Assembly: GCA_934725015.1 (NCBI GenBank)
Contig: CAKVAS010000001.1
Location: forward strand, 1-64,000
From: an uncultured Bacteroidales bacterium
GTDB taxonomy: Bacteria; Bacteroidota; Bacteroidia; Bacteroidales; UBA932
Length of the DNA: 64,000 nucleotides
Direction: 5' to 3'
Position numbers and translations under genes: made by a program. The notes under the pieces are model-generated. The model was not told the DNA's origin and ran no database searches. It saw nothing but the letters and a program-made list of their open reading frames with translations. Positions 53,023-60,365 of this stretch are shown piece by piece (the stretch's first letter is position 1; every line of letters starts with the position of its first letter).

Positions 53023-54123
53023 ATGGCAAAGGTTATTTTGACAGGCGACCGTCCTACCGGCAGGCTTCACATCGGGCACTATGTAGGTTCTCTCCGCAGG
53101 AGGGTGGAACTCCAGAACAAGGGAGGATATGACGATATGTTCGTGTTCATCGCCGACGCACAGGCGCTCACGGACAATGCGGACAACCCGGAGAAGGTGC
53201 GCCAGAACATCATTGAGGTGGCTTTGGACTATCTTTCAGTAGGTCTCGACCCGTCAAAGGTTACAATCTTCATCCAGTCGCTCATCCCGGAGCTCTGCGA
53301 GCTGACGTTCTACTACATGAACCTCGTCACCATCGCGCGTCTCCAGCGCAACCCGACCGTGAAGAGCGAAATCGAGATGCGCAAGTTCGAGGGCGAGAGC
53401 ATCCCGGCCGGATTCTTCACCTACCCTGTGAGCCAGACTGCGGACATCACGGCATTCAAGGCCACTGTCGTTCCGGCCGGCGAGGACCAGGAGCCGATGC
53501 TTGAGCAGGCCCGCGAGATTGTCCGCAAGTTCAACGGCACCTACAACTGCGACGTGCTCGTGGAGCCGGAGATTCTGCTTCCCGACAACGCCGCCTGCCT
53601 GCGCCTCCCCGGCACCGACGGCCGCGCCAAGATGAGCAAGTCCCTCGGCAATTGCATCTATCTCTCCGACTCGGCCGACGAGGTCTGGAAGAAGGTCAAG
53701 GGAATGTTCACCGACCCGAACCACCTCAAGGTCACCGACCCGGGCAAGGTGGAGGGCAACACGGTCTTCACCTACCTCGACGCATTCTGCCGCCCGGAGC
53801 ATTTCGGCCGCTACCTCCCTGAATACGAGAACCTCGACGCGCTCAAGGACCACTACCGCCGCGGAGGCCTCGGGGACATGAAGGTCAAGAAGTTCCTCGG
53901 CGCCGTCCTCGAAGAGGAGCTCTCCCCTATCCGCGCCCGCCGCGCCGAACTTGAGAAGGACATCCCGGCGATTTACGAGATTCTCCGCAAGGGCACCGAG
54001 AAGGCCCGCGCCGTCGCCGCACAGACTCTCCATGAGGTGAGAGATGCCATGAGAATCAATTATTTCGACGATTCTTCCTTAATCGAGGAGCAAGCTAAGC
54101 GCTTTGCGGAAAAAGCCGAATAA
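53023..54123 (+). CDS. trpS: Tryptophanyl-tRNA synthetase
   Basis: 366 residues, class Ic synthetase. HIGH motif in GDRPTGRLHIGHYVGSL, KMSKS in GRAKMSKSLGN, with FFTYPVSQTADITAF and VVPAGEDQEPMLEQAREIVR typical of bacterial TrpRS. Slightly longer than the 330-residue E. coli type. A TTTG/TAATTTG pair near 52915-52942 may be its promoter, weakly. Housekeeping gene standing alone between the fimbrial cluster and the accessory island. Confidence 0.97.
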   Translation: MAKVILTGDRPTGRLHIGHYVGSLRRRVELQNKGGYDDMFVFIADAQALTDNADNPEKVRQNIIEVALDYLSVGLDPSKVTIFIQSLIPELCELTFYYMNLVTIARLQRNPTVKSEIEMRKFEGESIPAGFFTYPVSQTADITAFKATVVPAGEDQEPMLEQAREIVRKFNGTYNCDVLVEPEILLPDNAACLRLPGTDGRAKMSKSLGNCIYLSDSADEVWKKVKGMFTDPNHLKVTDPGKVEGNTVFTYLDAFCRPEHFGRYLPEYENLDALKDHYRRGGLGDMKVKKFLGAVLEEELSPIRARRAELEKDIPAIYEILRKGTEKARAVAAQTLHEVRDAMRINYFDDSSLIEEQAKRFAEKAE

Positions 54124-54268
54124 CGGGGCATCTGCGGCGTTGCGCTCAGCATCTGAATCCTCACAAACATCAGGTTGCTGCGGTTCAAATGCTTCGTGCG
54201 CCTTGCATCTGCCTCATTCTTCGACTTTTCCCGTCTCAGTTATTTATTTTTAGGAAAATATTTTCAAT

Positions 54269-54574
54269 ATGGTAAAGCACATAATTTTGTGGACGCTCAA
54301 GGAGGATCTGTCAGAGGAAGAGAAGACTGCCGTCAAGGCCGGAATCAAGGAGGGACTGGAATCGCTTGTCGGAGTTGTCCCCGGACTTATTGAGGTGATG
54401 GTGAGCACTGAAGGCCGTCTCCCGAGTTCCACCGCAGACGTGATGCTCGACTGCACCCTCGAATCTCCCGAAGCCCTCAAGGCCTACGCCGCCCACCCGG
54501 CTCACCTCGCCGTCGCCAACACCAGGGTCCGCCCCTACACCGCCCTCCGCTCCTGCCTCGACTACGAGTTCTGA
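54269..54574 (+). CDS. Dabb (stress-responsive alpha/beta barrel) domain protein
   Basis: 101 residues, one ferredoxin-like Dabb domain: MVKHIILWTLKEDLSEEEKT, GLESLVGVVPGLIEVMVS, DVMLDCTLESPEALKAYAAH, PAHLAVANTRVRPYT. Such small dimeric cytoplasmic proteins are common and mostly uncharacterised. It is GC-rich like the core genome, so it marks the left border of the AT-rich island. Confidence 0.9.
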   Translation: MVKHIILWTLKEDLSEEEKTAVKAGIKEGLESLVGVVPGLIEVMVSTEGRLPSSTADVMLDCTLESPEALKAYAAHPAHLAVANTRVRPYTALRSCLDYEF

Positions 54575-54613
54575 CAGAAATCTCAGTCAGCCTTAACTCG
54601 TCATCACACATCC

Positions 54614-54709
54614 ATTTTTGTCCAAATCCAGTCAAAAAACCGAGATTTGGACAAAATTCGCCCGATTTTCGTCCAAATCTCACAAATAAATCGACATTTG
54701 GACAAAAAT
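54614..54709. repeat. Two tandem hairpins built from TTTGGACAAAA boxes
   Basis: Four boxes alternate in direction: 54614-54628 (ATTTTTGTCCAAATC), 54644-54658 (GATTTGGACAAAATT), 54665-54679 (ATTTTCGTCCAAATC) and 54695-54709 (CATTTGGACAAAAAT). Each pair has exactly 15 bases between its boxes and the second pair starts 51 bases after the first. They end 26 bases before the -7 box of the ATPase gene, so they are placed as operators or as targets of that protein. Confidence 0.85.
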
Positions 54710-54734
54710 CATGGATTTCTTCATCGCGAATGAT

Positions 54735-54742
54735 TATCTTTG
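54735..54742 (+). promoter_or_regulatory. -7 box (TATCTTTG) of the ATPase gene
   Basis: TATCTTTG, 18 bases before the ATG at 54761, implying a very short leader. No good -33 box at the expected distance; an activator or the neighbouring hairpins might compensate. Confidence 0.6.
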
Positions 54743-54760
54743 CAGACAAATCGGATTGTT

Positions 54761-56197
54761 ATGGAAAGACTCGTCGGACGCGAAAGCGAATGGAAGGAAT
54801 TGGAATGGGCTGTTAAATCTGACCGCTCCGAGTTCATTGCGCTATATGGAAGGCGAAGGGTCGGGAAAACCTTTCTTGTGAGGTGTTTCTTCAAGGACAA
54901 CTACAGTTTTCATTATGTAGGAGCGCATCGGCAGCCTAAAGCCGTTCAGCTTCAGAACTTCAGGGAGGCGCTGGTGCGCTACAGCCATGGCTCCACCGTT
55001 CCTCAGATTGACAGCTGGCACGACGCTTTCCTGCAACTTGAATCCTATCTGGAACATTGCGAAGACAAGAGGAAAATCATCTTCTTCGACGAGATGCCAT
55101 GGATGGACACTCACGGCAGCGAGTTCCTCAACGAACTGGAATATTTCTGGGCCAACTGGGTTCAGAACCGGGACGACATCGTGTTCGTGGCCTGCGGAAG
55201 CGCGACAAGCTGGATGAAGGAAAAGCTTGAAGACAATCAGGGCGGCCTGCATAACAGGCTCACGCGCAGGATTTACCTGCGTCCGTTTTACCTGAGCGAA
55301 TGCCGGGAATATCTGCAGGAGCACGGATTCGGATGGGATGACTATCAGATTATGCAATGCTACATGATTTTAGGCGGCATACCATATTATCTGAGCCTGC
55401 TCCGTCCCGACCTGAGCCTTCCGGACAACATAGATTCCCTGATTTTCAGAAGAGGAGGTGAACTTTCAGATGAGTTCAACGAACTATACAACGCACTGTT
55501 CACAAAATCAGACAAATACATAGCCATCGTGAAGTTTCTTTCCGGGAAAAGGGAAGGCTTCACGCGCTCGGAAATAGAACAGGGCACAGGATTCGGCGGA
55601 GGCGGACTCTCCAAGCTGCTGGACAATCTGGAAAGATGCGATTTCATCGTCTCCTATTCCCAGTATGGTAACAGGAGCAAGATGAGCCTCTATCGTCTAA
55701 GTGATTTTTACACAATTTTTTACTACAAGTTCGTGCTCGGGAACAACTCAAAGGACGAGCACTATTGGCAGCACCATTTCAACGACCGCAGCGTGTCATC
55801 CTGGGAAGGATTCTCCTTCGAGCAGCTCTGTCTCCACCATTTGGCCCACATCAAACAAGGCCTGGGCATTTCCGGCGTAGCCACCGAAGCCTCGACATGG
55901 CGTCACGTCGCGGTCAAGGGAGAAGAAAGACGCGGTGCCCAAATCGATCTGGTGATAAAGCGTGCCGACAGGATGATACACCTCGTGGAGATGAAGTTCG
56001 CGGCAAGCCGCTACAACATAACCAAAGACTACGCGGCCCAACTGCGCGAAAGACGGCAGACCTTCATGGAAGACGAAAGGCTCACCACCACCCCAGTCTT
56101 CACCTTCGTCACCCCATACGGCTTGACCCGAGGCATCAACTCCAGCCTCGTCCACAGCGAAATCACCTCCGAGCACCTCTTCGCGGCAGTCAAGTAA
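54761..56197 (+). CDS. AAA ATPase fused to DUF234 nuclease-like domain
   Basis: 478 residues. N-terminal STAND/AAA-like ATPase: MERLVGRESEWKELEWAVKS, Walker A ALYGRRRVGKTFLV, Walker B RKIIFFDEMPWMD, sensor-like FVACGSATSWM. A winged-helix middle (FTRSEIEQGTGFGGGGLSKL) is followed by a DUF234 end with a PD-(D/E)xK-like core: GAQIDLVIKRADRMIHLVEM followed by KFA (Asp, then Glu-x-Lys). The ATG at 54761 is preferred over a TTG at 54740, which lies inside the promoter. The family is widespread in Bacteroidetes and archaea with no firm function; the visible nuclease core suggests DNA-directed activity. It lies in an AT-rich stretch beside a restriction system. Confidence 0.9.
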   Translation: MERLVGRESEWKELEWAVKSDRSEFIALYGRRRVGKTFLVRCFFKDNYSFHYVGAHRQPKAVQLQNFREALVRYSHGSTVPQIDSWHDAFLQLESYLEHCEDKRKIIFFDEMPWMDTHGSEFLNELEYFWANWVQNRDDIVFVACGSATSWMKEKLEDNQGGLHNRLTRRIYLRPFYLSECREYLQEHGFGWDDYQIMQCYMILGGIPYYLSLLRPDLSLPDNIDSLIFRRGGELSDEFNELYNALFTKSDKYIAIVKFLSGKREGFTRSEIEQGTGFGGGGLSKLLDNLERCDFIVSYSQYGNRSKMSLYRLSDFYTIFYYKFVLGNNSKDEHYWQHHFNDRSVSSWEGFSFEQLCLHHLAHIKQGLGISGVATEASTWRHVAVKGEERRGAQIDLVIKRADRMIHLVEMKFAASRYNITKDYAAQLRERRQTFMEDERLTTTPVFTFVTPYGLTRGINSSLVHSEITSEHLFAAVK

Positions 56198-56216
56198 GTC
56201 GAGAATTCATTCCTAT

Positions 56217-56262
56217 ACCACAGCGGTAACTATATGAAATCACATAGTTACCGCTGTAGTAT
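56217..56262. repeat. Long palindrome behind the ATPase gene
   Basis: ACAGCGGTAACTATATG, a 4-base loop aaat, then CACATAGTTACCGCTGT: 17-bp arms with one mismatch, extended outward by TAC/GTA. There is no T-run, so it is an unlikely simple terminator. Its core AACTAT...ATAGTT recurs at 56300-56323. Confidence 0.8.
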
Positions 56263-56299
56263 CGCTGCTTAATAGCAAAACAAACAACACCTCACCTGC

Positions 56300-56323
56300 A
56301 ACTATCACAAAATTGCGATAGTT
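56300..56323. repeat. Second AACTATC palindrome
   Basis: AACTATC and GATAGTT arms 10 bases apart, 71 bases after the same core in the preceding palindrome. The rest of the AT-rich gap 56198-56543 holds no recognisable gene. Confidence 0.65.
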
Positions 56324-56543
56324 CAAAGCAGTTATAAGCGTCGTTTATGCGACATATAAAAATCTGCAAAAACATATAAAAACAGAAAAAATTCTACAAC
56401 TTTTCAGTCAAAATACGCAGATTACCAGATTAAAAAGCTTGCTCCGCCAACAATTAGCATTATCTTCGTCCCTGAATATTATAATTGTGAGCCTTTCTCT
56501 ATAGCAGAAAAGGATGATAAACTCTTTGTAAAAATCCGGTGAA

Positions 56544-56846
56544 ATGTGTTGGAATTATATTTATGAAGAAGAGTGCTTCGATGCAAATGGATATTGCAGT
56601 GCCGGAGTGATCTCAAACGGTAAAAACTGTCTATTTTTCACAGTGTGCTGCGATGAGCCCGGCACAAAAGAAATCTGTAGAGTCTATAACTCCATTTTTT
56701 TTGCTCCCGAAACACTTGAATGCCAATATGACTGGTGTGAGCAAAATGACAAGATTCTGTTCAACTACCTGAACTCCGCCAATGAACTGAACTATTGCGG
56801 AGAGAATAGTCAAATCAAGAATTTAGATTTCATCTCTCAAAGATGA
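56544..56846 (+). CDS. Hypothetical Cys-rich small protein
   Basis: 100 residues, no signal peptide or membrane helix, rich in Cys and Asn (MCWNYIYEEECFDANGYCSA, LFFTVCCDEPG, LECQYDWCEQND). The body (FFAPETLECQYDWCEQNDKI) reads like a real protein and not a shadow, since no competing frame covers it. Family not recognised. It lies in the AT-rich island between the ATPase and the restriction system; no function can be given. Confidence 0.5.
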   Translation: MCWNYIYEEECFDANGYCSAGVISNGKNCLFFTVCCDEPGTKEICRVYNSIFFAPETLECQYDWCEQNDKILFNYLNSANELNYCGENSQIKNLDFISQR

Positions 56847-56934
56847 ACCGAGTTAGATCGAGTTTTTCTTAATCAGCAAACGGCAGACAATATTTCCTTT
56901 ATATCATTTGATACTGTGTTGAAATCAAAGGTTT

Positions 56935-57279
56935 TTAACATTGATGGTTGGAAACATATTGAATATGCAGGTTTCCACCATAAGGAATGTGTGCTGGGAT
57001 AAAAGTATAATCAAGTTTATCTCCCATATTAAGAAGAATATACCTATTATCAATAGTCGAAACACCAAGAAATAAAGAAAAAGAGTCCCGCATCTTTCTG
57101 AATTTATCGTCTCTCAGTTCCAATCTACCAGTCCTTTTCCAATATCCCGTATAATCACTCATCAATTCAAGCAGACGACTTTTTCCATTATACGACACAA
57201 TACAGTCACTTGAAGCTGATACTTTGGTATTGATAACTTCTCCAAAGAATGATGAAACTGCATTTTCTGCTGATGCCAT
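56935..57279 (-). CDS. Hypothetical protein or frameshifted C-terminal part of the restriction gene
   Basis: 114 codons from an ATG inside the endonuclease gene, in another frame (MASAENAVSSFFGEVINTKV, GKSRLLELMSDYTGYWKRTG, FIPAHIPYGGNLHIQYV). Residue usage looks natural, including codons upstream of the ATG (AAIRICS), so it may be a separate overlapping gene or the end of a longer protein joined by a frameshift. Overlap with the endonuclease frame is 118 bases. No family recognised. Confidence 0.45.
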   Translation of the reverse strand: MASAENAVSSFFGEVINTKVSASSDCIVSYNGKSRLLELMSDYTGYWKRTGRLELRDDKFRKMRDSFSLFLGVSTIDNRYILLNMGDKLDYTFIPAHIPYGGNLHIQYVSNHQC

Positions 57280-58049
57280 TGAACAAATCCGAATGGCAGC
57301 AATGTCGTAGAACCTCCATTTTGATGACCGGGAGATATATTGTCCGCCTCAGCCGCAACTGCCTTTTTAATATCGTCGACAGAATAGATCTCATCAAAAT
57401 CGTCTTCGCCCAAAAGATTTATATACCAGACATATTGTGCCCAATCTCCGGAATTTGCCGCCAACCCACGAGCAAAACAAAAATCCGCAATCTCCGAGAC
57501 ATTTTCCTTGAACCACCCCAACAGAGCATCTCCCTTCTCCTTGTCCCAATTATAAAGAGATGCCCATACCAGCCGATTATGCCGACGCTGGTACTCAATC
57601 AACGATTTCGTTTCTCCCGTGGTAACTCTCGCATCATCCAACAAAGAATCAGTTTCCGAACTTCCATAGAAATAGATATATAGGAGTCGTTTTATTCCCG
57701 ATGGAACAGTTTTACCATACTGCATTTCAAAGCCTTCAATAAAGCGATCGACACCTATCAAATATACTTGGCCGCCGGCACTCTTCTTTATCGAAATATT
57801 TATATTCCGCCCATCTGCCAAGGTCAGAACTAGGTCCGTCTTGGACTTTGTCTTGCCTCCAAAGACGCTCAAAACTTCCGTTTCGCATAACCCTCCAACA
57901 GATGCCGAAACAATCTTGCCAATACCTAACCTTTCGGAAAAGGCCGTCCTATACTCCTCGTTCTGAAAAAGAACTTCCACATCCGACTCATTTTCATGGC
58001 CGGAAATCTTGGCATACTGCCAACCCGAAGCACGATTCCTTTCTGTCAT
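57162..58049 (-). CDS. Probable type II restriction endonuclease
   Basis: 295 residues. Calling it the R gene rests on its neighbours (HTH controller 15 bases upstream, divergent C5-methyltransferase) and on a PD-(D/E)xK-like core: TDLVLTLADGRNINISIKKS, with Asp and then Ser-x-Lys in place of Glu-x-Lys, a variant seen in several restriction enzymes. Other segments (VDRFIEGFEMQYGKTVPSGI, EIADFCFARGLAANSGDWAQ, PFGFVQWHQQKMQFHHSLEK) resemble recalled endonuclease C-termini. The last 20 residues (VTVLCRIMEKVVCLN) look like out-of-frame sequence, so the true end is uncertain. Recognition sequence unknown. Confidence 0.68.
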   Translation of the reverse strand: MTERNRASGWQYAKISGHENESDVEVLFQNEEYRTAFSERLGIGKIVSASVGGLCETEVLSVFGGKTKSKTDLVLTLADGRNINISIKKSAGGQVYLIGVDRFIEGFEMQYGKTVPSGIKRLLYIYFYGSSETDSLLDDARVTTGETKSLIEYQRRHNRLVWASLYNWDKEKGDALLGWFKENVSEIADFCFARGLAANSGDWAQYVWYINLLGEDDFDEIYSVDDIKKAVAAEADNISPGHQNGGSTTLLPFGFVQWHQQKMQFHHSLEKLSIPKYQLQVTVLCRIMEKVVCLN

Positions 58050-58064
58050 AGATATTCTGTTTTG

Positions 58065-58301
58065 TCAATTATCACCTAAAGGCTCAAAGAAATATGAAAT
58101 ATTCTTGCCGTATCTCCGTGCCAAAACATTGAGCATAATCGCAGAAATATTGATTTCGGCATTCTCGATTTTTGAAAGGTGACTTTGAGAAATCAGCCCC
58201 TCTCTCTGCAAATCAGACTGCTTGATGCCCAATTCATTCCTTACTTGGTACAGTTTCCCGGCCAACCGTAACTTTTCCTTTGATAAGTCATTCTTTTTCA
58301 T
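58065..58301 (-). CDS. XRE-family HTH protein, probable R-M controller
   Basis: 78 residues, a single helix-turn-helix: KLYQVRNELGIKQSDLQREG, then LISQSHLSKIENAEINISAI and MLNVLARRYGKNISYFF. Size and position between the R and M genes fit a controller (C) protein, which delays endonuclease synthesis until the host DNA is methylated. A perfect 7-bp palindrome lies 28 bases upstream of its start and overlaps the M-gene promoter, a natural operator. Confidence 0.85.
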   Translation of the reverse strand: MKKNDLSKEKLRLAGKLYQVRNELGIKQSDLQREGLISQSHLSKIENAEINISAIMLNVLARRYGKNISYFFEPLGDN

Positions 58302-58328
58302 TTGACAAAAATAAAAACTGTAATCCTA

Positions 58329-58345
58329 TATTCCATTTTGGAATA
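58329..58345. promoter_or_regulatory. Probable controller operator
   Basis: TATTCCA-TTT-TGGAATA, perfect 7-bp arms around 3 bases. It covers the -33 TTTG (58337-58340) of the methyltransferase promoter, so a bound dimer would block M transcription and could act on the divergent HTH-R transcript. Confidence 0.7.
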
Positions 58346-58367
58346 ATCCCAAAAATGCGTACATTTG
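58337..58367 (+). promoter_or_regulatory. Promoter of the methyltransferase gene
   Basis: TTTG at 58337-58340, 19 bases, TACATTTG at 58360-58367: a full consensus match, 27 bases before the ATG at 58394. Confidence 0.78.
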
Positions 58368-58393
58368 TATCTGAAAACATCGAGTAAAACAAT

Positions 58394-59533
58394 ATGGCAT
58401 ATAAAGTAATTGACCTTTTCGCCGGCGTAGGGGGGCTGAGTTACGGATTCGCCCACGACTCCGACTTTGAGATTATTGCGGCGAACGAAATCCTCACACC
58501 AATGGCCCAGGCCTACAGCTGCAATCATCCGACAGTAAAGATGTATAACAAAGACATCAAAGACTTTTCGCTGGATGATTTATCAAGAGATTTGGGTATA
58601 AAGCAGGGAGACATTGACATCGTCGTCGGCGGTCCGCCTTGTCAGGCATACTCCACAGTGGGGAAAAGACTGATTGACGACCCTCGCGGAAAACTGTTTC
58701 AGGAGTATTACAGAATACTAAAAGAACTGAGGCCGAAAATTTTCGTTTTTGAGAATGTGAAAGGCCTCTTGTCCATGCAGGGAGGAGAGTTGATAAAGAC
58801 AATCATATCCCTTTTCGAATCAATCGGCTATCATCTTCAGATGAAGCTTCTGAATGCTGCCGACTATGGTGCCCCGCAAATAAGGGAAAGAGTAATATTG
58901 GTCGGGACACTCAATGACCGCCCTTTCAAATACCCGGTACCAACACATTATAATCCGGAACTAGGCATACCAGCAGATACTTCTCTCAAGCCATATGTGA
59001 CTTTAGGAGAAGCGCTGAGTGACCTGCCATCGATAAAAACAGGAGAAAGTGCAAGCCAATATGCAACAGAGCCTCAGAACGAGTATCAGAAACGGATGAG
59101 GGCGAATGCGCCCAAGGAGATTCAAGAACATGAGGTGCCGAAAAACAGCGCAAAACTTGTAGCCATAATGGAAGCGCTGCCTGACGGCGGTTCTCCAAAA
59201 GACATCGCCGAGGAACTGCGTCCTAAAAGCGGATTCGCAAACTGCTACTGCAGGCTATGGTGGGACAAGCCGAGTACAACAATCACCCGCAATCTTGGAT
59301 GTCCATCCTCGTCAAGGTGCATCCATCCCCGTGACCCACGCCCACTATCAACCAGAGAAGCCGCCCGACTTCAAGGATTTCCGGACGATTATGTGTTTTG
59401 CGGAAAGCGAGGTGACAAGCACCTGCAAATTGGTAACGCTGTGCCAACATTCTTGTCGAGAGCAATCAAAGACTCCGTCAAAAGCTACCTTAGCAGTGTA
59501 CATACAGAGAATTTATTCGGCGTCACAAAATAA
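58394..59533 (+). CDS. C5-cytosine DNA methyltransferase
   Basis: 379 residues. Motif I DLFAGVGGLSYGF, motif IV with catalytic Cys VGGPPCQAYSTVGKR, motif VI FVFENVKGLL, motif VIII PQIRERVILVG, and motifs IX-X RLQGFPDDYVF and LQIGNAVP are all intact. The region between VIII and IX (TLGEALSDLPSIKTGESASQ, PSTTITRNLGCPSSSRCIHP) holds the target-recognition part; the target cannot be read. It should protect host DNA from the neighbouring endonuclease. Its last codons overlap the first of three palindromic boxes. Confidence 0.96.
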   Translation: MAYKVIDLFAGVGGLSYGFAHDSDFEIIAANEILTPMAQAYSCNHPTVKMYNKDIKDFSLDDLSRDLGIKQGDIDIVVGGPPCQAYSTVGKRLIDDPRGKLFQEYYRILKELRPKIFVFENVKGLLSMQGGELIKTIISLFESIGYHLQMKLLNAADYGAPQIRERVILVGTLNDRPFKYPVPTHYNPELGIPADTSLKPYVTLGEALSDLPSIKTGESASQYATEPQNEYQKRMRANAPKEIQEHEVPKNSAKLVAIMEALPDGGSPKDIAEELRPKSGFANCYCRLWWDKPSTTITRNLGCPSSSRCIHPRDPRPLSTREAARLQGFPDDYVFCGKRGDKHLQIGNAVPTFLSRAIKDSVKSYLSSVHTENLFGVTK

Positions 59534-59602
59534 ATTTTGCATATTTTATTCGCCGGTACAAAATAAAAATTGCGGATTTTATTCGGTGGTATCGAATAAA
59601 AT
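59510..59602. repeat. Three palindromic boxes at 33-bp spacing
   Basis: Boxes at 59510-59536, 59543-59569 and 59576-59602, each 27 bp with 10-base arms and a 7-base centre. Box 3 is perfect: ATTTTATTCG-gtggtat-CGAATAAAAT. Boxes 1 and 2 are imperfect. They start inside the methyltransferase stop region and no gene follows on the plus strand. Confidence 0.88.
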
Positions 59603-59652
59603 TACCGACCGAAGTCAATGCATTATCGGAAAATATAGTCAATTATTCCGAG

Positions 59653-60240
59653 TTACTCTGTGCGGGAGGATTTGGCGGGGATGGCGAAGGCGTCGGCGGG
59701 GAGGGTGGCGGACTGGACGAAGCCCGTCATCTTGTATTCGTTGACGTTGCCGTTGAACTCGGTGAGCTTCATGTACTGGAGGAGGCCGTCGGACTTGCGG
59801 TAGCTGAGTTCGATGCGGGAGTAGCCCCGGACCGCCTTCTTGCGGGCGGTGATGGTGACGTCGGTCGAGCGGGCGAAGTTCTGGACACGGATGTCCGCGT
59901 CGTTCTCGTCGGCAACTTTCTGAGTGTCACCCTTCACGCAGTTGAGAAGAGTCGCGCTCATACCGCGCATAGGGGCGTTCTTCTCGGTGTCGAAGCGGCG
60001 CTCGCGGCCGGCCTGACGGATGAAGACGGAGGTGCCGTCGATGACGACGAGGTTGGTCGATGGGGCGGCGTAGTGGAGGGCGAGGCTGCCGGGGGCCGCA
60101 TAATAAATCTTGCCTGAGTCTTTCTCCGTGGCGCCTGCCGCAGTCTTGGTGTGGGTGAAACTTGCCTCAAGTCCCTTGACCTGGGCGGAAAGCGCCGTGA
60201 CACAGAGGAGAGCGGCGACAATGGATATTATCTTCTTCAT
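59653..60240 (-). CDS. LolA-like outer-membrane lipoprotein carrier family protein
   Basis: 195 residues with signal MKKIISIVAALLCVTALSAQ. The LolA-like fold is suggested by LEASFTHTKTAAGATEKDSG, KIYYAAPGSLALHYAAPS, NLVVIDGTSVFIRQAGRER and YSRIELSYRKSDGLLQYMKL. In Bacteroidetes such proteins are often paired with MMPL/RND exporters for surface lipids, as here (the exporter gene lies 125 bases upstream on the same strand). Start 60240 chosen for the signal peptide. Cargo unknown. Confidence 0.82.
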   Translation of the reverse strand: MKKIISIVAALLCVTALSAQVKGLEASFTHTKTAAGATEKDSGKIYYAAPGSLALHYAAPSTNLVVIDGTSVFIRQAGRERRFDTEKNAPMRGMSATLLNCVKGDTQKVADENDADIRVQNFARSTDVTITARKKAVRGYSRIELSYRKSDGLLQYMKLTEFNGNVNEYKMTGFVQSATLPADAFAIPAKSSRTE

Positions 60241-60365
60241 ACTAATCAGTTTTTCGTGCAAAGACATCCGTTGAGTCCCCGAACGCACGAGACCTCAACA
60301 ATAAAAAAGCCTCAGCCATAAAAAAATGAGCCGGAATATATCCACAAAAAATATTCCTCAAGGCG

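Noticed and set aside
54477..54749. 90-codon minus-strand frame over the TTTGGACAAAA hairpins
   Set aside because: Its product is made of the repeat (DLFVRFGRKSG, LGFLTGFGQKW) and the antisense of the Dabb gene.
56217..56262. Rho-independent terminator for the ATPase gene
   Set aside because: The hairpin is long and strong but lacks the T-run, and a related palindrome follows 71 bases later; listed as a repeat instead.
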